In this document: positions 1-12,169 of the stretch, piece after piece
Numbering within the stretch: the first letter of the stretch is position 1
Layout: every line of letters starts with the position of its first letter
NCBI GenBank assembly: GCA_030686995.1
Contig: CM060685.1
Coordinates: 23,792,065 to 23,856,064 of the forward strand
Length of the DNA: 64,000 nucleotides
Direction: 5' to 3'
Source of the DNA: Artemisia argyi
Taxonomy: Eukaryota; Streptophyta; Magnoliopsida; Asterales; Asteraceae
Made by a program: the position numbers and the translations under genes
The notes under the pieces: model-generated
Told to the model about the DNA's origin: nothing
Seen by the model: the letters and a program-made list of their open reading frames with translations, nothing else
The model's database searches: none

Positions 1-437
1 AATTAACCAAGATTGTTAACTCGCCACCAGTAAAACTTCCTTTATCCAACAAAACCGTGTAATTCATATCCCTATACCTAACGTTACAACCCTTTAAAAG
101 ACCTCTTTGATAGTTTATCCTAGGTGCTAACGCCATGTGGTGGAGGTTTGATCTTTTCCCAAGCCTATGGTAATCTATTTTGCTATGACAGGTAGTGAGA
201 GATATCTTCCATTTCCATAATGTTATATTACTTTATTACACCCAAGACATGTGAGTATCTAAACACTATTTGTGAGGTGCTTTTGTATGACCTCCGTGCT
301 TGTCTAATGGTCTTTAGTGGAACGACTATTTGTTGTAATTACTTTTATATTAGTGTTAAATGACCCCTAACTTGTCTTTTGAGTAGAATAAAAGCTCATT
401 TGCTTGAGGACAAGCAAATCTCAAGTGTAAGGGTATA
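1..437 (+). mobile_element. Athila-type Ty3/gypsy element, 3' internal region with polypurine tract
   Basis: This is non-coding sequence just inside the 3' LTR of an Athila-like element. It is the reverse complement of about 51134-51570, the same part of the minus-strand Athila copy further right. Near 400-437 it has the 'ttgaggacaagcaaa' block and a purine-rich stretch (aagtgtaaggg), which in Athila/Tat elements sit directly upstream of the 3' LTR as the plus-strand primer. The rest of the element lies left of the window. No open frame here is convincing. Confidence 0.75.
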
Positions 438-1845
438 TGATGAGGCGAAAAATGATCCGTTTTTAGGGGGTCATTTAAGCCCGAATCCGAATTTATTTGA
501 TCAAATATTGCCCTAAATCGTTCCTTTTGTGATTTTAGGTGTTTGGAGAGTGAATTCTGGAAAAGAAGCCATTTTGGACGTTTTTGGGGCATAAAAGTGA
601 AGAAAACGGCAAAGTACCAAATTTCCATGCTGATGACACAAGGTGATGGCGTCAAGAGTTACATCTTGACGGCGTCAGACATGAAGAATAAAATACCGAA
701 GGTGGTGACGGCGTCAAACGTTATCATGACGGCGTCAAAGTGGCAAGAATAAAATACCGTGGTTGGTGACGGCGTCACATAGGCCGTCATAAGTAGATCA
801 AGGCCGTCCGAGGAAGTATTTGGCGGCGAGGTGACGGCGTCACATGGATGTCTTGACGCCGTCAGCCTAGTTTTCCTATATATAGTTTTCTAGTTTTTTC
901 ATTAAAAAGAGAGAAGTTTTGGTGAAACCCTAAAGACGAATTTGGTGTATCTTTTACAGGTTTTTCAAGGGTTCCAAACCCTTGAGACCTTGCATTGTAA
1001 TTGAGATAAGTGTTCTTCCAATTCAATCAATATGTCTATGTGTTGGTTGTTTATATCTTGTTCTTGTCTCAATTCCATTATGCTAGGCTAGATCTCTTTT
1101 GTGTTTGCTTAGATCTAATGAAACCTAGATGTTGATTATGTGTTGATTAGTTGTCTATTCTTGTCTTGGATGAATGATTTTATATGTTAGGCTTAATAAA
1201 ACTGGCAGATCTCCAAATGGTAACATGCTTGAACGTCTTAAGAAACATGAACCGAGGCGTACTAGGTCTTTATTGGTTGTATTTAATGCATGAGCCACTG
1301 TTTACAATCCCTATAGTTGTGCTGGGTCATGGTGTAGGAGGAGATAAGAGCTCATAGAGTTGGGGAGTTATGTATGCCACCCCACGAATGGTTTTAAAGA
1401 ATACAATCCGTCATCCATACAAGTATAACAAGTAATTAACGTGTAAAAGATATCTAGGGAGTAGTGAAGTCTAAGTAAACACAATTTCTCCAATTACTGC
1501 TCACAACCTTAGTGTAATTTAGTTTAATTTCATTTTCAGTATTTTATTTTAATTATATATTAGCTTTGGGTTAGTTGAATAGCAACTAATTCCGCCCACT
1601 CTTCCAAAACCCGAGATTTCACCTGCTTTCATAAAAATATAACAATACAAAAATAATCATCCCTCACCTCTAGAACTATTAATTAGGTTTTCTAATCCTA
1701 GCGACACTATTCCTAAGCTGAACGATCAATCCCCCGGTACTTGTCACTATACTATACTACAACGATCAGGTACACTGCCTGGTGGGGGTTGTAAGCTTCT
1801 CGAGATCCCTCGAGAGGTAAAGCCTGTTGCGATTCCCACGCATCA
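438..1845 (+). mobile_element. Athila-type 3' LTR
   Basis: The LTR begins TGATGAGGC and ends CGCATCA, so its ends form a TGATG/CATCA inverted repeat. It matches, in reverse complement, the LTRs at 49575-51133 and 54611-55973, which fixes its right edge at 1845, where similarity to those copies stops. A TATA box (877-884) lies downstream of an array of TGACG palindromes, so U3 and the transcription start can be placed around 640-910. Its target is an old copia interior, which resumes at 1846. The TSD partner is outside the window. Confidence 0.8.
644..884 (+). promoter_or_regulatory. Athila LTR promoter: seven TGACG-CGTCA palindromes upstream of a TATA box
   Basis: Eleven-base palindromes TGACGGCGTCA or TGACGCCGTCA lie at 667-677, 706-716, 727-737, 767-777, 832-842 and 854-864, with a one-mismatch copy (TGATGGCGTCA) at 644-654. 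A TATA box, ctatatatag, follows at 876-885. TGACG is the core recognised by plant TGA-class bZIP factors (as-1 type elements); here it is repeated as head-to-head pairs. Similar arrays recur in the LTRs at 50.6-50.9 kb and 55.6-55.8 kb. The enhancer role is inferred from position. Confidence 0.6.
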
Positions 1846-4800
1846 ATAACAGTTTATGTCTTCTTAAGACATGAACATGAAGTAACTTGTTCAAAAGGTA
1901 CTTATGTTATATAGCATGCAATTGGCTTGGAAATTCTATTGTACCATTAAGTTGACTTAGTTTGTAAATAGGTAAGCCAAAGGGAATAAGTTTATCTTAC
2001 ATATTGTTAGTTTGTCTCACAATATTAATTCTAATGAAACATCACAAGTTGGTGGTGTGTTCAGTTAGGAAAAATCAAACTCTTGTTATATTGTTTGATT
2101 AAAAGATAAATATGACTTCTTTTCTTCCAAAAGTTATCAAGGTTAAAAAATTGAGTATGGATTGAATATACTCAAAAGACTCCAACCTAGAAGATTAAAT
2201 AAGACATTATGGAATGTGATGAATCACATTAAAGTCTTAAAATGAAGTTATGATTTTGTTAATAAGTAGTTTTAACAAACAAGAGTCAGGAACTGTAAAA
2301 TATTTTTGTAATATCCCAAATGAGAACGATTTAGTGTTGCTCATCTTGCTAAAGTATTTATAAAATACAAAAGGCAAGTGGGAGTTTTGTTTAGATCTTG
2401 AAAGATCAAAATTACAAAATATATAATCTTCTAAAACCACACTAGTGAAAATCATGATGAGGTTTGAAATGTAAAGGTTAAATCTCAACATGATGAAACT
2501 CTCATTCATAGATCCGTAGGGATGTCTCAGATATTTAATTAATATGCTGAGAATTATGAATTACAGGATCAAAGTAAGTCTGTTAATCATAATGACGCAT
2601 TTACTAATTATGGTAAATTGCTCATACTATGAATGTTAAGATGCTGTCCATAAAGATAAGTCAACTTTGAAAACTTGGTTTATCTTAATGAAGATGAGTT
2701 TCTGCAAGAGAAGAAAAACCCTAGAGGTTTAAATCTTTGCATAAAGAATCATATGGACAAAATTGTATACATATTTTAATGTATGTCTTATGACAAGATT
2801 ATTAATCATACTTAAGTAATTAACTATGATTGAATACTTTTTCCTAAGCACATTAAAATTACAAAGATGGTAATTGTCATACTCATTTTTATGAATATGA
2901 AATTTGACAATGGATTATAAAACCTCTTTCTTATATAATTACTTAAGCGAGGACGATGAGTAATTAAGAGTTTTATGAATTCATTTAATCTTTGAAAGTA
3001 TACAAAATGCAAGAATCCAAGTATGGATAGATGCATGCATCAAGGAGATAAATCTTATGTTTAAATATTAAATCTATGTTTTGATTTATAATTTAAAATA
3101 AGATAACTCCTAAGTAATTCTGAAAGCTAGTGGGAGTATTATGTTTACTTATTTAAATCATATATGTTGTATAACATATAGGAAGTAACATTCTATATAA
3201 GTTAAATGGTAAGTCATAACTTGGAATGAAACTTTACTTGAAAGATTTAATAAGTAAAACATACAACCTTGAATATATGTTTATTAATGTAAACATGTGC
3301 GGTAAATGAATCTAATAGAACATGATATATCATTTAGAAAGTTTAAATGGATATGTAGTACATGAATGGAATTTAAGTTGGACACGAGAATTTTTCATGT
3401 ACATCATGTTGTTGTTATATCATGTTTTGATAAAAGATGATTTGACAACATTGATATCTAATTGAAAGATATTAGATAAGTTGTGTAATGAATATTCTAA
3501 ATGAATATATTTGGAAATAGAATCACATCCTCAGCCTGGAACAATTTCTAGATTCTATAAATGAACAATTTGTAAAATTGTCATAGCCAACAAACTTGAA
3601 AGTTTGGAAGGAATATAACATTACACATTGAAGTTTACGGAAAAGAGCATATTGTTGTTTGCATACAATGATGCTAATAAAATTGAGATGACACTCAATA
3701 CTAGTCATGGAAGGATTTCATCCTTGTTAATAGCCATGTGTACTAGTTATGCTTAACGAAAAGCATAGTTGCATTATACGTTAAAGAATAAGAATACTTT
3801 AAACTTTAAAAGGTTTGGAAGTTTAATTATCATAAATTGTATGTTGAGGATGTCATACACATTTTATGATGTATTATGTGGTTATATCAAATTATTTGAA
3901 TGCACATATACAAGAATTTCGTTAATTGAATTCTTGAAATAAGTATTCTCAAAATTCCGATAGATCAAAGTTAGTTGAATAATGCCTTGTCAACAAGTAT
4001 GATTATCATTACTTGGGCATAATTGTCAACAAGTATGATTGTTATTACTTGAGACAAAATTCATTAACAAGAATTTTTCATGCATTGATCTATTTAGTAT
4101 TTGGATAAGGGATGTTAAGCAATTATTATTTAATAATGAATTAAAGTACTGAGTACGTTTGTTTTCATTAATAATAGATTGTATCCTATATTTGCATGTT
4201 TAATCCATGAATAACTTAAGTTATTCTAAATTGTCCGTTGTCAATTAATGATATGGGAGTATCATTGAACTAAGACAAATGTGAGATTTGGTATAATATA
4301 TATAAATTATATTGGTGCGTAGACATGCCAAATTGACATGATATTCAATGATTAAAAAATTGAATATAGGACAAAATCCCAATGCATGATTGTACTTATG
4401 GATGTTGTCATTATAGTAAATCATGAATATTTATCCTCAGACTTGAGATACCAGGTAACTACTGTGGATGTAGCTCATTTTCTGTGAGATAATCTAACGC
4501 TATCCGTAACCGGTAGTTATAAGGATTATTTTCAGAGGTGATGCGAAGTTCATAGGTTATGCTTGTAGTCAATACATGATTTGGTTCCTTCAAATTTGTT
4601 TTGAAGTATAATACTGTTTGGCCGCTCGTAGGATTAACAAGATGTTTGCATGGCCATGCCCAAGGTCTATCTGGAATACGTTCAGAAGAGTTGGTAATCT
4701 TGCTTAATCATAAATAACGAGAAACACTAGTTAATTATGGAATGACTTCAATCCATATCCAAATTGACATAGTATTAGAATCAAAAGGATAAGTATGATG

Positions 4801-4919
4801 ATGAATCATCAAAGGTGGTTTTTCCAGGAAACCATACTCGAGATCATTCTGGGGACATTGGCGTGTTATGCTAGACTAACCATTGTCATTGTTACATTAA
4901 TTTATATCCGAGTGGGAGC
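1846..4919 (+). mobile_element. Decayed Ty1/copia interior, no surviving reading frames
   Basis: The last 800 bases (about 4095-4919) align by eye with the region between pol stop and 3' LTR of the complete copia at 21489-29510: the same order of blocks beginning 'tagtatttggata', then 'cctcagacttgagatacca', 'gtctatctggaatacgttcag', and a polypurine tract gagtgggagc. At about 3120 a short block (aaagctagtgggagta) resembles the pol sequence just before the YVDD motif of that element. From 1846 to about 4090 I find no usable ORF; it is AT-rich and stop-rich. It is either a very old pol or a non-autonomous derivative. The 5' part was cut off by the Athila insertion at 1845. Confidence 0.55.
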
Positions 4920-5715
4920 TGTTAGTTTTAACGGATAATAAATTAATATATCATGACCGGACTCGAACTCGAGACTTCGGGATTGCACACTTTACGTATG
5001 AGTTTCAATTAATTAATTATTATTGTTTTAGTGACGAATAATTATTAAATTCATGAAATGAGCATTTAACGGTACCTGACGACCGTTAGACGAAAGAGTG
5101 AAAGTTCGGTTCGGGTTGGGCCTTGTGAACCCATGGCCGGCCACACCCTCCCTCCCATAGGGTTTGGGATGGCTTTTGCTCTAAGTTGCTTGAATACTAT
5201 ATAATGAGACCTCCTCTCATTCATTCATTCATCCCTTGGTTCACTTGCAAACCAAATCTCCTTCTCTTTCTCCTCTTGAGTTAGAAATCGAACTACACCC
5301 TTATAGGGTTCCTACTAGATTTCTAATCTTAAAACCATTCTTGTTTAGTTGATCAACTACACCCTTCTAGGGTTCCTACGCGATCTTCTAAACATTGTTT
5401 TTGGATTGCTTGTGAATTAAGAACCTAGCTTTTCTTATTGAAACGCTACTAATACGTGTGTTCAAGAACGAAGTGTTGGCATACTTTTGCTAACAAGGTG
5501 ATTTGCCCTATTCGACTAACCCTAGTCGATCCACCATTAAACCTAATTAGGGTTTATAGTTCTTGTTCCATTGGTTTCTTGTTCTTGCTAGAAATCACAA
5601 AGAGGTACGCATCCATTTATATTCGGTTAATTTATTATTTGTATTTGATATATTTCGCTGCGTACTCTTTGATGTTTATATGTTTATTGTTTTATATTAT
5701 TCATATATTCCAACA
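4920..5715 (+). mobile_element. Ty1/copia 3' LTR (relative of the 21489-29510 element)
   Basis: The LTR starts TGTTAGTTTTAACGG right after the polypurine tract gagtgggagc and ends near ttccaaca. It shares the start, a 'cgaactcgagacttcggg' block and an overall length of about 0.8 kb with the LTRs at 21489 and 28733, but is much more diverged. A TATA-like tactatataat lies near 5195. The right boundary is a best guess from the TG...CA rule. Confidence 0.65.
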
Positions 5716-6000
5716 ATATCTACACGTTGACTTTTGCATTTCGACATAACATTTATCTGTTGGTATATACCTATATAGTGTTTGTACTTTGAAGCCACTT
5801 TGACAGTAGGGTGCCATTGTTTAATACGGTTATTAAGTGACGCTATCGGATTCCGAAATCCTCATATGTGTTTATTCTCCCCTTATCGATCTTTTCTATT
5901 TGATCGTGGTGAAAATTGGCTATAAAGCAACTTGTTTTATGTTTGTTATCCTTAGACTCGACTCAACTCAATCCTATCGATATTAGAACGGTCATTAAAG

Positions 6001-6002
<2 letters not shown>

Positions 6003-6046
<44 letters not shown>
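6003..6046. repeat. T44 homopolymer
   Basis: This is an uninterrupted T run on the plus strand, in a region otherwise without a recognisable feature. Confidence 0.95.
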
Positions 6047-6047
<1 letters not shown>

Positions 6048-6588
6048 AACGGCAAGAATTAAAATCCTTTTTATATTTGGTTCGTGTTTATGTAAAATAA
6101 AATTTAAACTTATGTCCTAGCTTTTTTGCTTGAAAACAAAAACGATAATTGTACATAAACTCGTCGAAGTGGAGTATGTGATATATTCACTCTTTTATCC
6201 AAGAATAAGATTTCGCTTCGAGAATATTACTGAAATTAGAAGTTTCTTTAAACTAGTAAAACCTAAATTTAAAATCCAACTTTATGCTAGTTGTTGAACT
6301 AAAATCAAAATATAAAATTCAAAATCCTATTGCTTTATTGAAGATAAAATAATCAGATTTTGAAAATAGTAGTTGTTAGAACTTAGAGACAATTTTGCGT
6401 GATTGTTGATGTTTTGTTCTTTTCAACTTGTCCTATATTATTTAGTTGGATAAAGAGTCTTTAAACTTGATTGTTCCAACAATTGTAGCCTTTGATCATA
6501 AAAATGACACTAATCATTTTATTTTGTTGCACTAAAACTGATACCGAATATGATGTAATTTCTGAAAGTGAAATGACGGGTAACATGG

Positions 6589-6591
<3 letters not shown>

Positions 6592-6636
<45 letters not shown>
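6592..6636. repeat. A45 homopolymer next to a tRNA-like sequence
   Basis: Read on the minus strand this is a T run directly after the tRNA-like sequence at 6639-6717, the same arrangement as at 36002-36041. Confidence 0.95.
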
Positions 6637-6638
<2 letters not shown>

Positions 6639-6717
6639 AATGCAAGCAACAGATGAGAATTGAACCATGGACATTTTAGATATACCATACTCCACTTACC
6701 ATCCGATCACCCACACC
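6639..6717 (-). ncRNA. tRNA-like Pol III unit, degenerate
   Basis: On the minus strand a B box GGTTCAATTC (6657-6666) follows an A-box-like GGTAAG segment, and the 3' end runs into a long T tract. The acceptor ends can pair only with many G-T wobbles, so this copy is weaker than those at 13919, 34315, 35143, 36039 and 39991. No usable anticodon could be assigned. It is probably a pseudogene of the family. Confidence 0.4.
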
Positions 6718-7264
6718 AGACATGAGTTTCCTCTCACTCCATCTATTTAACGTAACACACATTCACATATAATAATAACAGTAGGCCCATCACATTCACA
6801 AACTTTAGTCACGTGAATGGCAAATCGGCAATGGTAAGAGCTTAACGGACAACACTCATATGTGCTCAACCGAGACGTCTTAATTCATTTTCATAACATG
6901 TCACAACAGAATCCTTATGGCTACAGGTAAGTTTAGAAGGATAGGTGAAACATTTAGAGGTCGAAATAAACACCAACTGCTAATGAATTTACATAGAAGA
7001 TTATTAAATTTTTGGTCGCATAAACATATTGACAATCTTTGTAATAAAAGGTTTGGAATATTACTTTTTTAAGTGACAACAAATATTAAAAAAAGTATTT
7101 GTTAAGTTACAAGAGATATTAAAAAAAGTCAAGAGTTTTATATCAGTTTTCAACTACAAGAGTCTAGACGAGTTTATGTTTCGCTAATAAAATAAACTCA
7201 AATTGCATCATGTAATCGAAAACATGACAGCATTCTCAACACAAGTTGCGCTCTTACAATCTAG

Positions 7265-7306
7265 TATATAACCAATGAAATTTCGCTTATTTCATCTATG
7301 TGGGAT
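7265..7306 (-). promoter_or_regulatory. U6-like Pol III promoter module (USE + TATA), copy a
   Basis: Minus strand: ATCCCACATAG (plant upstream sequence element; consensus RTCCCACATCG), then 25 bp, then TATATA (7265-7270). The short spacing is the Pol III type used by plant U6 genes rather than the longer Pol II snRNA spacing. The sequence downstream, at lower coordinates, is conserved between copies but not recognised. Confidence 0.55.
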
Positions 7307-8510
7307 ATTTATAAGGTTGAACTAGTTTTTATCAAATAACAATGAATTTTCGTACTATGTTTTGATTGATTGACATTTCAAATAATTTTACGCACAAGGT
7401 ACCCTTTCAGGGGAAGATTGTTCCTGCAAGAGGACCAAATGACTTTGGATGGGATCCGGTCTTCCAACCTGATTGCTATGATCAAACATAAGCCCATCTT
7501 TGTTTCTAATATCCCTGATCCATTCATATTATCGCATATTTGCAATAAAACCAAACTAATTTTATGATTTATGCTGTTATAGTTATGCTGAAGTGCCTAA
7601 GGAATCAAAGAACAAGATATCTCATCACGGAAGAGCTCTTGTGCTTGCAAAATCCCACATTGCTCAGGCTTGTTATGTATTCTACACCTAAAATCAAAAT
7701 CTATCACTATAGGTGCATAACCCTTTAGATTTATATCGTAATTATAAACAAGATATTTATCTAGCTTGTGTTCTCAGATTGTGCAAAAGCCACCTTTATG
7801 TGATTGAATGTTTGACCACATTAACAATGTGTCGTTAAGCGACTTTTTTTTGGTAAGACTCACAAGGGTGACATATCTATTCATGTTGGATAATTCTGGT
7901 GACTCGCGTTCGTTAGTACCTTGTGATTAATTGCTTTGTACATCACTAGGAGGGTTGATGTCATCAATGTTGTACCATATATAGTCGCCTCATTTCTTAG
8001 TCACATAGATGACATCTGGATGAGTTTGAAGGGTATCTTATTGGTAAGAGCTTAAAGGACCAAGCTCATGTGTGCTCAATAGAGACCTTACATTGAGAGC
8101 ACTTTACTTCATTTTCGTAACATGTGACTGCATAATCAATATGGCATTGTATGTACGGTAGGGGTTAGGTAAGTTCAGGTGGATCGGTAAAACATTTAGA
8201 GATTGGAATGAACACCAACGGCGAAATGGGTTTCTTAAAATATGGTTACTGTTATTGTTTGAGTTTTTAAGTTAATATTGATTAAATTATCACTTATTCT
8301 TAAGAAATTTTCGATAAATAAATGTTTATTTGTCATATGGACAATCGTTGTAAATCGATAGTTGAAGCACCATTTTTTCAAGTTAAAACCGTTTATTAAA
8401 AAGGGTAGAATTTACATTAATTCTCAGAGACCTGTAATCTACTCCACGAATGAACAGATGCTTGAAAACATAACATTATTCTTACCATGTATTATCGTTA
8501 CTCACTGTAG

Positions 8511-8552
8511 TATATAAGCAAGGAATATTTCACTTCTTTAGCCTATGTGGGA
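8511..8552 (-). promoter_or_regulatory. U6-like Pol III promoter module, copy b
   Basis: Minus strand: TCCCACATAG, 26-bp spacer, TATATA (8511-8516). Predicted transcription would begin about 23 bases past the TATA box, near 8487. Confidence 0.55.
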
Positions 8553-9285
8553 AGTGCCGTATTTTTGTTCTTTTTTGTTCGGTTGTTGTTGATAATGCAA
8601 TTTGTTTTGTGTTTCTTAAATTACTTGCCATAAAGTTAATTAAGTGTTGCTGGTAATGTAAGGCAACTTTTGTGTCTAAGTTGGTCGATAAACTCACTCA
8701 ATATAACTGTGTCTTTTTCAGTTAAATTCTGTCGAGTCACCCGCAGAAGTATCCAAAATGGAGAGCCACGCCTAACCTTATTTTCGTAACATGTCACTCT
8801 AGAATCAGTATGGCACAGTACGATAGGTGTTTGGCAATTAGTTTTGGTGGATCGGTCAAATGTCTATAGATTGGAATGAACACAAACACCGAAATGGGTT
8901 ACTTGAAATATGAAATTTCCAAATGATGGTTAGTGCTAATTTTTTATTATATTCTTAAAAAAACCAAGTTAACATTTGATATTGATAAACTGAAATTGAG
9001 AATAATACATATAATTACCGTTTCGTTATATTATATAGATTGCAATAAAATATTGGTACATATTTAGCTGATGAAGTATGAACAAAAGCTTTGTAAATCA
9101 AAAGTTTGGAGTGTCCATATATAATTTAAGCGAGAAACGATATTAAAAACTTACGAATTTATACTATCTTTCCCGAACATGACTATGAAGTTTATATTGT
9201 TCAAGTTTATCAATAAACCTCATTAACCAAGCACTTGAAATCCTAGTGGTTTATTCTCAACATGTATGAGAGTCAAGGACTATAG

Positions 9286-9328
9286 TATATAATCAAAAAA
9301 GATTTTATTTCTTTATCCTATGTGGGAT
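9286..9328 (-). promoter_or_regulatory. U6-like Pol III promoter module, copy c
   Basis: Minus strand: ATCCCACATAG, 26-bp spacer, TATATA (9286-9291). It is followed downstream by the conserved 'catgttgagaataa' block. Confidence 0.55.
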
Positions 9329-9395
9329 GCAAGGTACATTTGAAATGATTCTATCAAATACATAATAACTTACGTCTATACCTAAATGTTGACTC

Positions 9396-9662
9396 ATGCA
9401 TTTCGGGTATTATAATTTGCAAAGCAATTTGATTATCAAGTTACGATGCAATTTGATTCGGAGATCTTCTTCGGAGTACAAATGTATCACTAGTTTCATA
9501 TGGGTTTACTCTCATGTTTTCGTTCTTTTTTGTTTGGTTGTGGCCAAGGAAAATATTGCCAATAATGCAACTCGTTTTGTATTTCTTAAATTATATGCTC
9601 ATAAATTTAGTCAAGTATTTCACGCTACAAATAGTTTAGTTCAATTGGTGCGTTTGGTATGA
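9396..9662 (+). other. ORF-like conserved block, probably not a gene
   Basis: An 88-codon open frame (ATG near 9396) shares a readable segment ending ...ATRFVFLKLYAHKF with frames at 11957-12169 and 37815-38132. It has no recognised domain, signal or known relative. Other copies of the same block (about 29660, 33180-33320) are broken by stops and indels. I read the shared frame as a by-product of recent duplication, but three copies staying open is noted as a finding. Confidence 0.2.
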
Positions 9663-10066
9663 TTATTGGGTTATAATAAGATTTGGATTCGGCATAGAAT
9701 GAAAGAAATAAAAATTGATTGATAGAATTAATGTTGTTTGTTTTGTGAAATGTAATTAGGAATTGGTTTTTATTTAATATTGTTATATATTAAAGAGTGC
9801 CCACTTAATTAGGAATTTGTTTTTATTTAATAAGATTTGGATTCGGATTCGGAGTATAAAATTTGATTTAATAGTTTAATATTATTTTAACATTAAATAA
9901 AGAGAATGTGGGTGTGTATCGAGAGTTAGGCTACCTTCTATGGATTCATGCAATCCCTTATCTAAAGGTATGGCTGACACATTTGAAACCAAATCCCACG
10001 AACCAAACTAATGATTAAAGAATCATTCGATTCCACACTGCAACACCCATGAAACAAACGCCCCCT
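9645..10066. mobile_element. MITE, probably hAT-type
   Basis: The segment interrupts the unit after 'gtttagttcaa' and ends just before the 'aaagcatttagaggttgg' block. Its ends are partly inverted: gtgcgtttggta on the left and caaacgccccc on the right, the GGGGGCGTTTG type of terminus common in plant hAT MITEs. I could not define a clean 8-bp target duplication. Confidence 0.45.
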
Positions 10067-10380
10067 AAAGCATTTAGAGGTTGGAATGAACACCAACTGC
10101 GAAATAAAATATGGTTACTGTTGTTGTTTGAGTTTTCAAGTTAATATTGATTAAATCATCACTTATTCTTAAGAAATTTTCAATAAATAAATGTTTATTG
10201 GTCATATGGACAATCGTTGTAAATCGATAGTTGAAGCACCAATTTTTTAAGTTAAAAACTTAGAATTTACATTAATTTTCACAGACCTATACGTTCATGG
10301 AGTTTTTTGTTTCATAATCTACTTAATAAACGAACAAGTGGTTGAAAACATAACATTAATCTTGTCATGTACGATTCTCA

Positions 10381-10537
10381 GAGCACAATGTGTCATGACA
10401 TAGGTGAATTACTCATTCAGGGCCAACGGGGTGCCATATCAATATAACAAACCTCCATAACTAACCCTTCACTCACAATTAATCTCATCTTACTCATTTG
10501 GAACCCGCCGCTTACAACTAAAATATAATCACATTAA

Positions 10538-10596
<59 letters not shown>

Positions 10597-10726
10597 GGCA
10601 AAAGTACTCAACTCACTCTCACTGTGCAGACGACGAGGGTAGCAATGGCGAAGCACAGCGAGGGATAGCGGTGTCATGGCGAAGCACGTGGACACGTAGG
10701 CACGGTGAAGTGGACACCAGGTGCTC
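10381..10726. mobile_element. MITE, PIF/Harbinger-like, containing an A50 tract
   Basis: The insertion lies just past the TATA box, in the predicted transcribed start of promoter copy d. The ends are gagcacaatgtgtc and, in reverse complement, GAGCACCTGGTGTCC. The flanking trinucleotides are TCA and TTA, compatible with a decayed TWA target duplication. An A run occupies 10545-10594. No coding potential is seen. Confidence 0.55.
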
Positions 10727-10739
10727 TTACTCTATGTAG

Positions 10740-10781
10740 TATATATGCAAGGAATAATTCACTTCTTTAGCCTATGTGGGA
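10740..10781 (-). promoter_or_regulatory. U6-like Pol III promoter module, copy d
   Basis: Minus strand: TCCCACATAG, 26-bp spacer, TATATA (10740-10745). A MITE (10381-10726) has inserted just downstream, separating the promoter from most of the conserved block it would transcribe. Confidence 0.5.
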
Positions 10782-11365
10782 AGTGCCGTATTTTTGTTCT
10801 TTTTTATTCAGATTTTGTTGATAATGCAACTCATTTTGTGTTTCTTAAATTACTTGCCATAAGGTTAATTAAGTGTTGCTTGTAATGTAAGGCAACTTTT
10901 ATGACTAAATTTGTCGATAAACTCGGTCGATCTAACTCTGTCTCTTTTTCAGTAAAATTTTGTCGAGTCGCACCTAAACTTATTTTCGTAACATGTCTAG
11001 AATCAATATAGCATTGTACGATAGGGGTTCGGCCATTAGTTTTGATGGATTGGTGAAACGTCTATATATTGGAATGAACACAAACACCCAAATGGGTTAC
11101 TTGAAATACGAAATTTCCAAATGATGGTTAGTGCTAATTTTTTATTATATTCTATAAAAAAGCCAAGTTAATATTTGATATTGATCAACTGAAATTGTGA
11201 ATAATACATATAATTACCGTTTCGTTATATTATATAGATTGTAATAAAATATTAGTACATATCTTTCCGGTGCATGACTAGTAAGTTTATCAATAAACCT
11301 CATTAACCATGCACTTGAAATCCTAGTGGTTTATTCCCAACATGTATGAGAGTTTGGGATTATAG

Positions 11366-11796
11366 TATATAACCAAAATCAATGCCCTAAGAGCATGAGC
11401 AACGCAAAAAAGCTTGGATGACTTTTTGCATTTAATGCATTAAATGCATACCACATTTAATACATACTACTTTGAAGAATGACTTGAAGTATAGCAAGTC
11501 ATTGTAAAAAGCTTTTCAAAAAGCTATGAATGTAATGTACAAAAAGTCTTTCAAAAAGCTTATTTAAATAGTGAAAAACTATTGTTGTTAGTATGCATTG
11601 AGGATGCTTTAAGGGCATTGGTTAAGAAGGTTGGACAATCATAAATAGGCTCAGGGGCCCACACATAAAGTACATTTTTAAATTAACAAATATTTTTATA
11701 GTCCTTTTTTATGGGTTCGTACCCTCCTTAACCAATGCCCTAAGGGCATTGGTTAGACAATCCCAAAAGATTTTACTTCTTTATCCTATGTGGGAT
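11366..11796 (-). promoter_or_regulatory. U6-like promoter module split by a nested MITE, copy e
   Basis: The TATA box (11366-11371) and the upstream element ATCCCACATAG (11786-11796, minus strand) flank a 384-bp nested insertion at 11379-11762. Removing the insertion restores the 25-26 bp spacing of the other copies. This copy should be inactive. Confidence 0.5.
11379..11762. mobile_element. Nested MITEs (Harbinger-like inside a hAT-like element)
   Basis: The outer element ends in gggcattggttagacaatcc, like the MITE at 36282-36469, and is flanked by CCAAAA on both sides. Its left end is interrupted by an inner MITE at 11391-11609, whose termini gagcatgagcaacgc and gcattgaggatgctt are imperfect inverted repeats flanked by TAA on both sides (11388-11390, 11610-11612), the TWA duplication of PIF/Harbinger. 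Neither carries a gene. Confidence 0.6.
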
Positions 11797-11956
11797 GCAA
11801 GGTACATTTGAAATGATTCTATCAAATACATAATAACGTACCTACATACCTAAATGTTGGCTCATGCATTTCGGGTATTATAATTTGTACCATTCATAGG
11901 TTCATTATAGAGCGTTTGTATTTTTAAGCAATTTGATTATCAAGTGACGACCCAAT

Positions 11957-12169
11957 TTGATTTGGAGATCTTCTACGGAATACAAATTTATCACTAGTTT
12001 CATATGGGTTTACTCTCATGTTTTTGTTCTTCTTTATTTGGTTGTGGCCGAGGAAAATATTGCCAAAAATGCAACTGGTTTTGTATTTCTTAAATTACAT
12101 GCCCATAAATTTAGTCAAGTATTCTACGCTGCAAATAGTTTAATTCAATATACTTTCTTTGACATGTAA
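11957..12169 (+). other. ORF-like conserved block, second copy, probably not a gene
   Basis: This is a 70-codon frame with the same readable segment as 9396-9662 and 37815-38132 (for example ENIAKNATGFVFLKLHAHKF). It has no recognised domain. It lies in the duplicated unit, so similarity alone does not show protein coding. Confidence 0.2.

Noticed and set aside
5456..5749. 97-codon plus-strand hydrophobic frame
   Set aside because: It lies in the old copia LTR and crosses its end; hydrophobicity is expected from AT-rich sequence.
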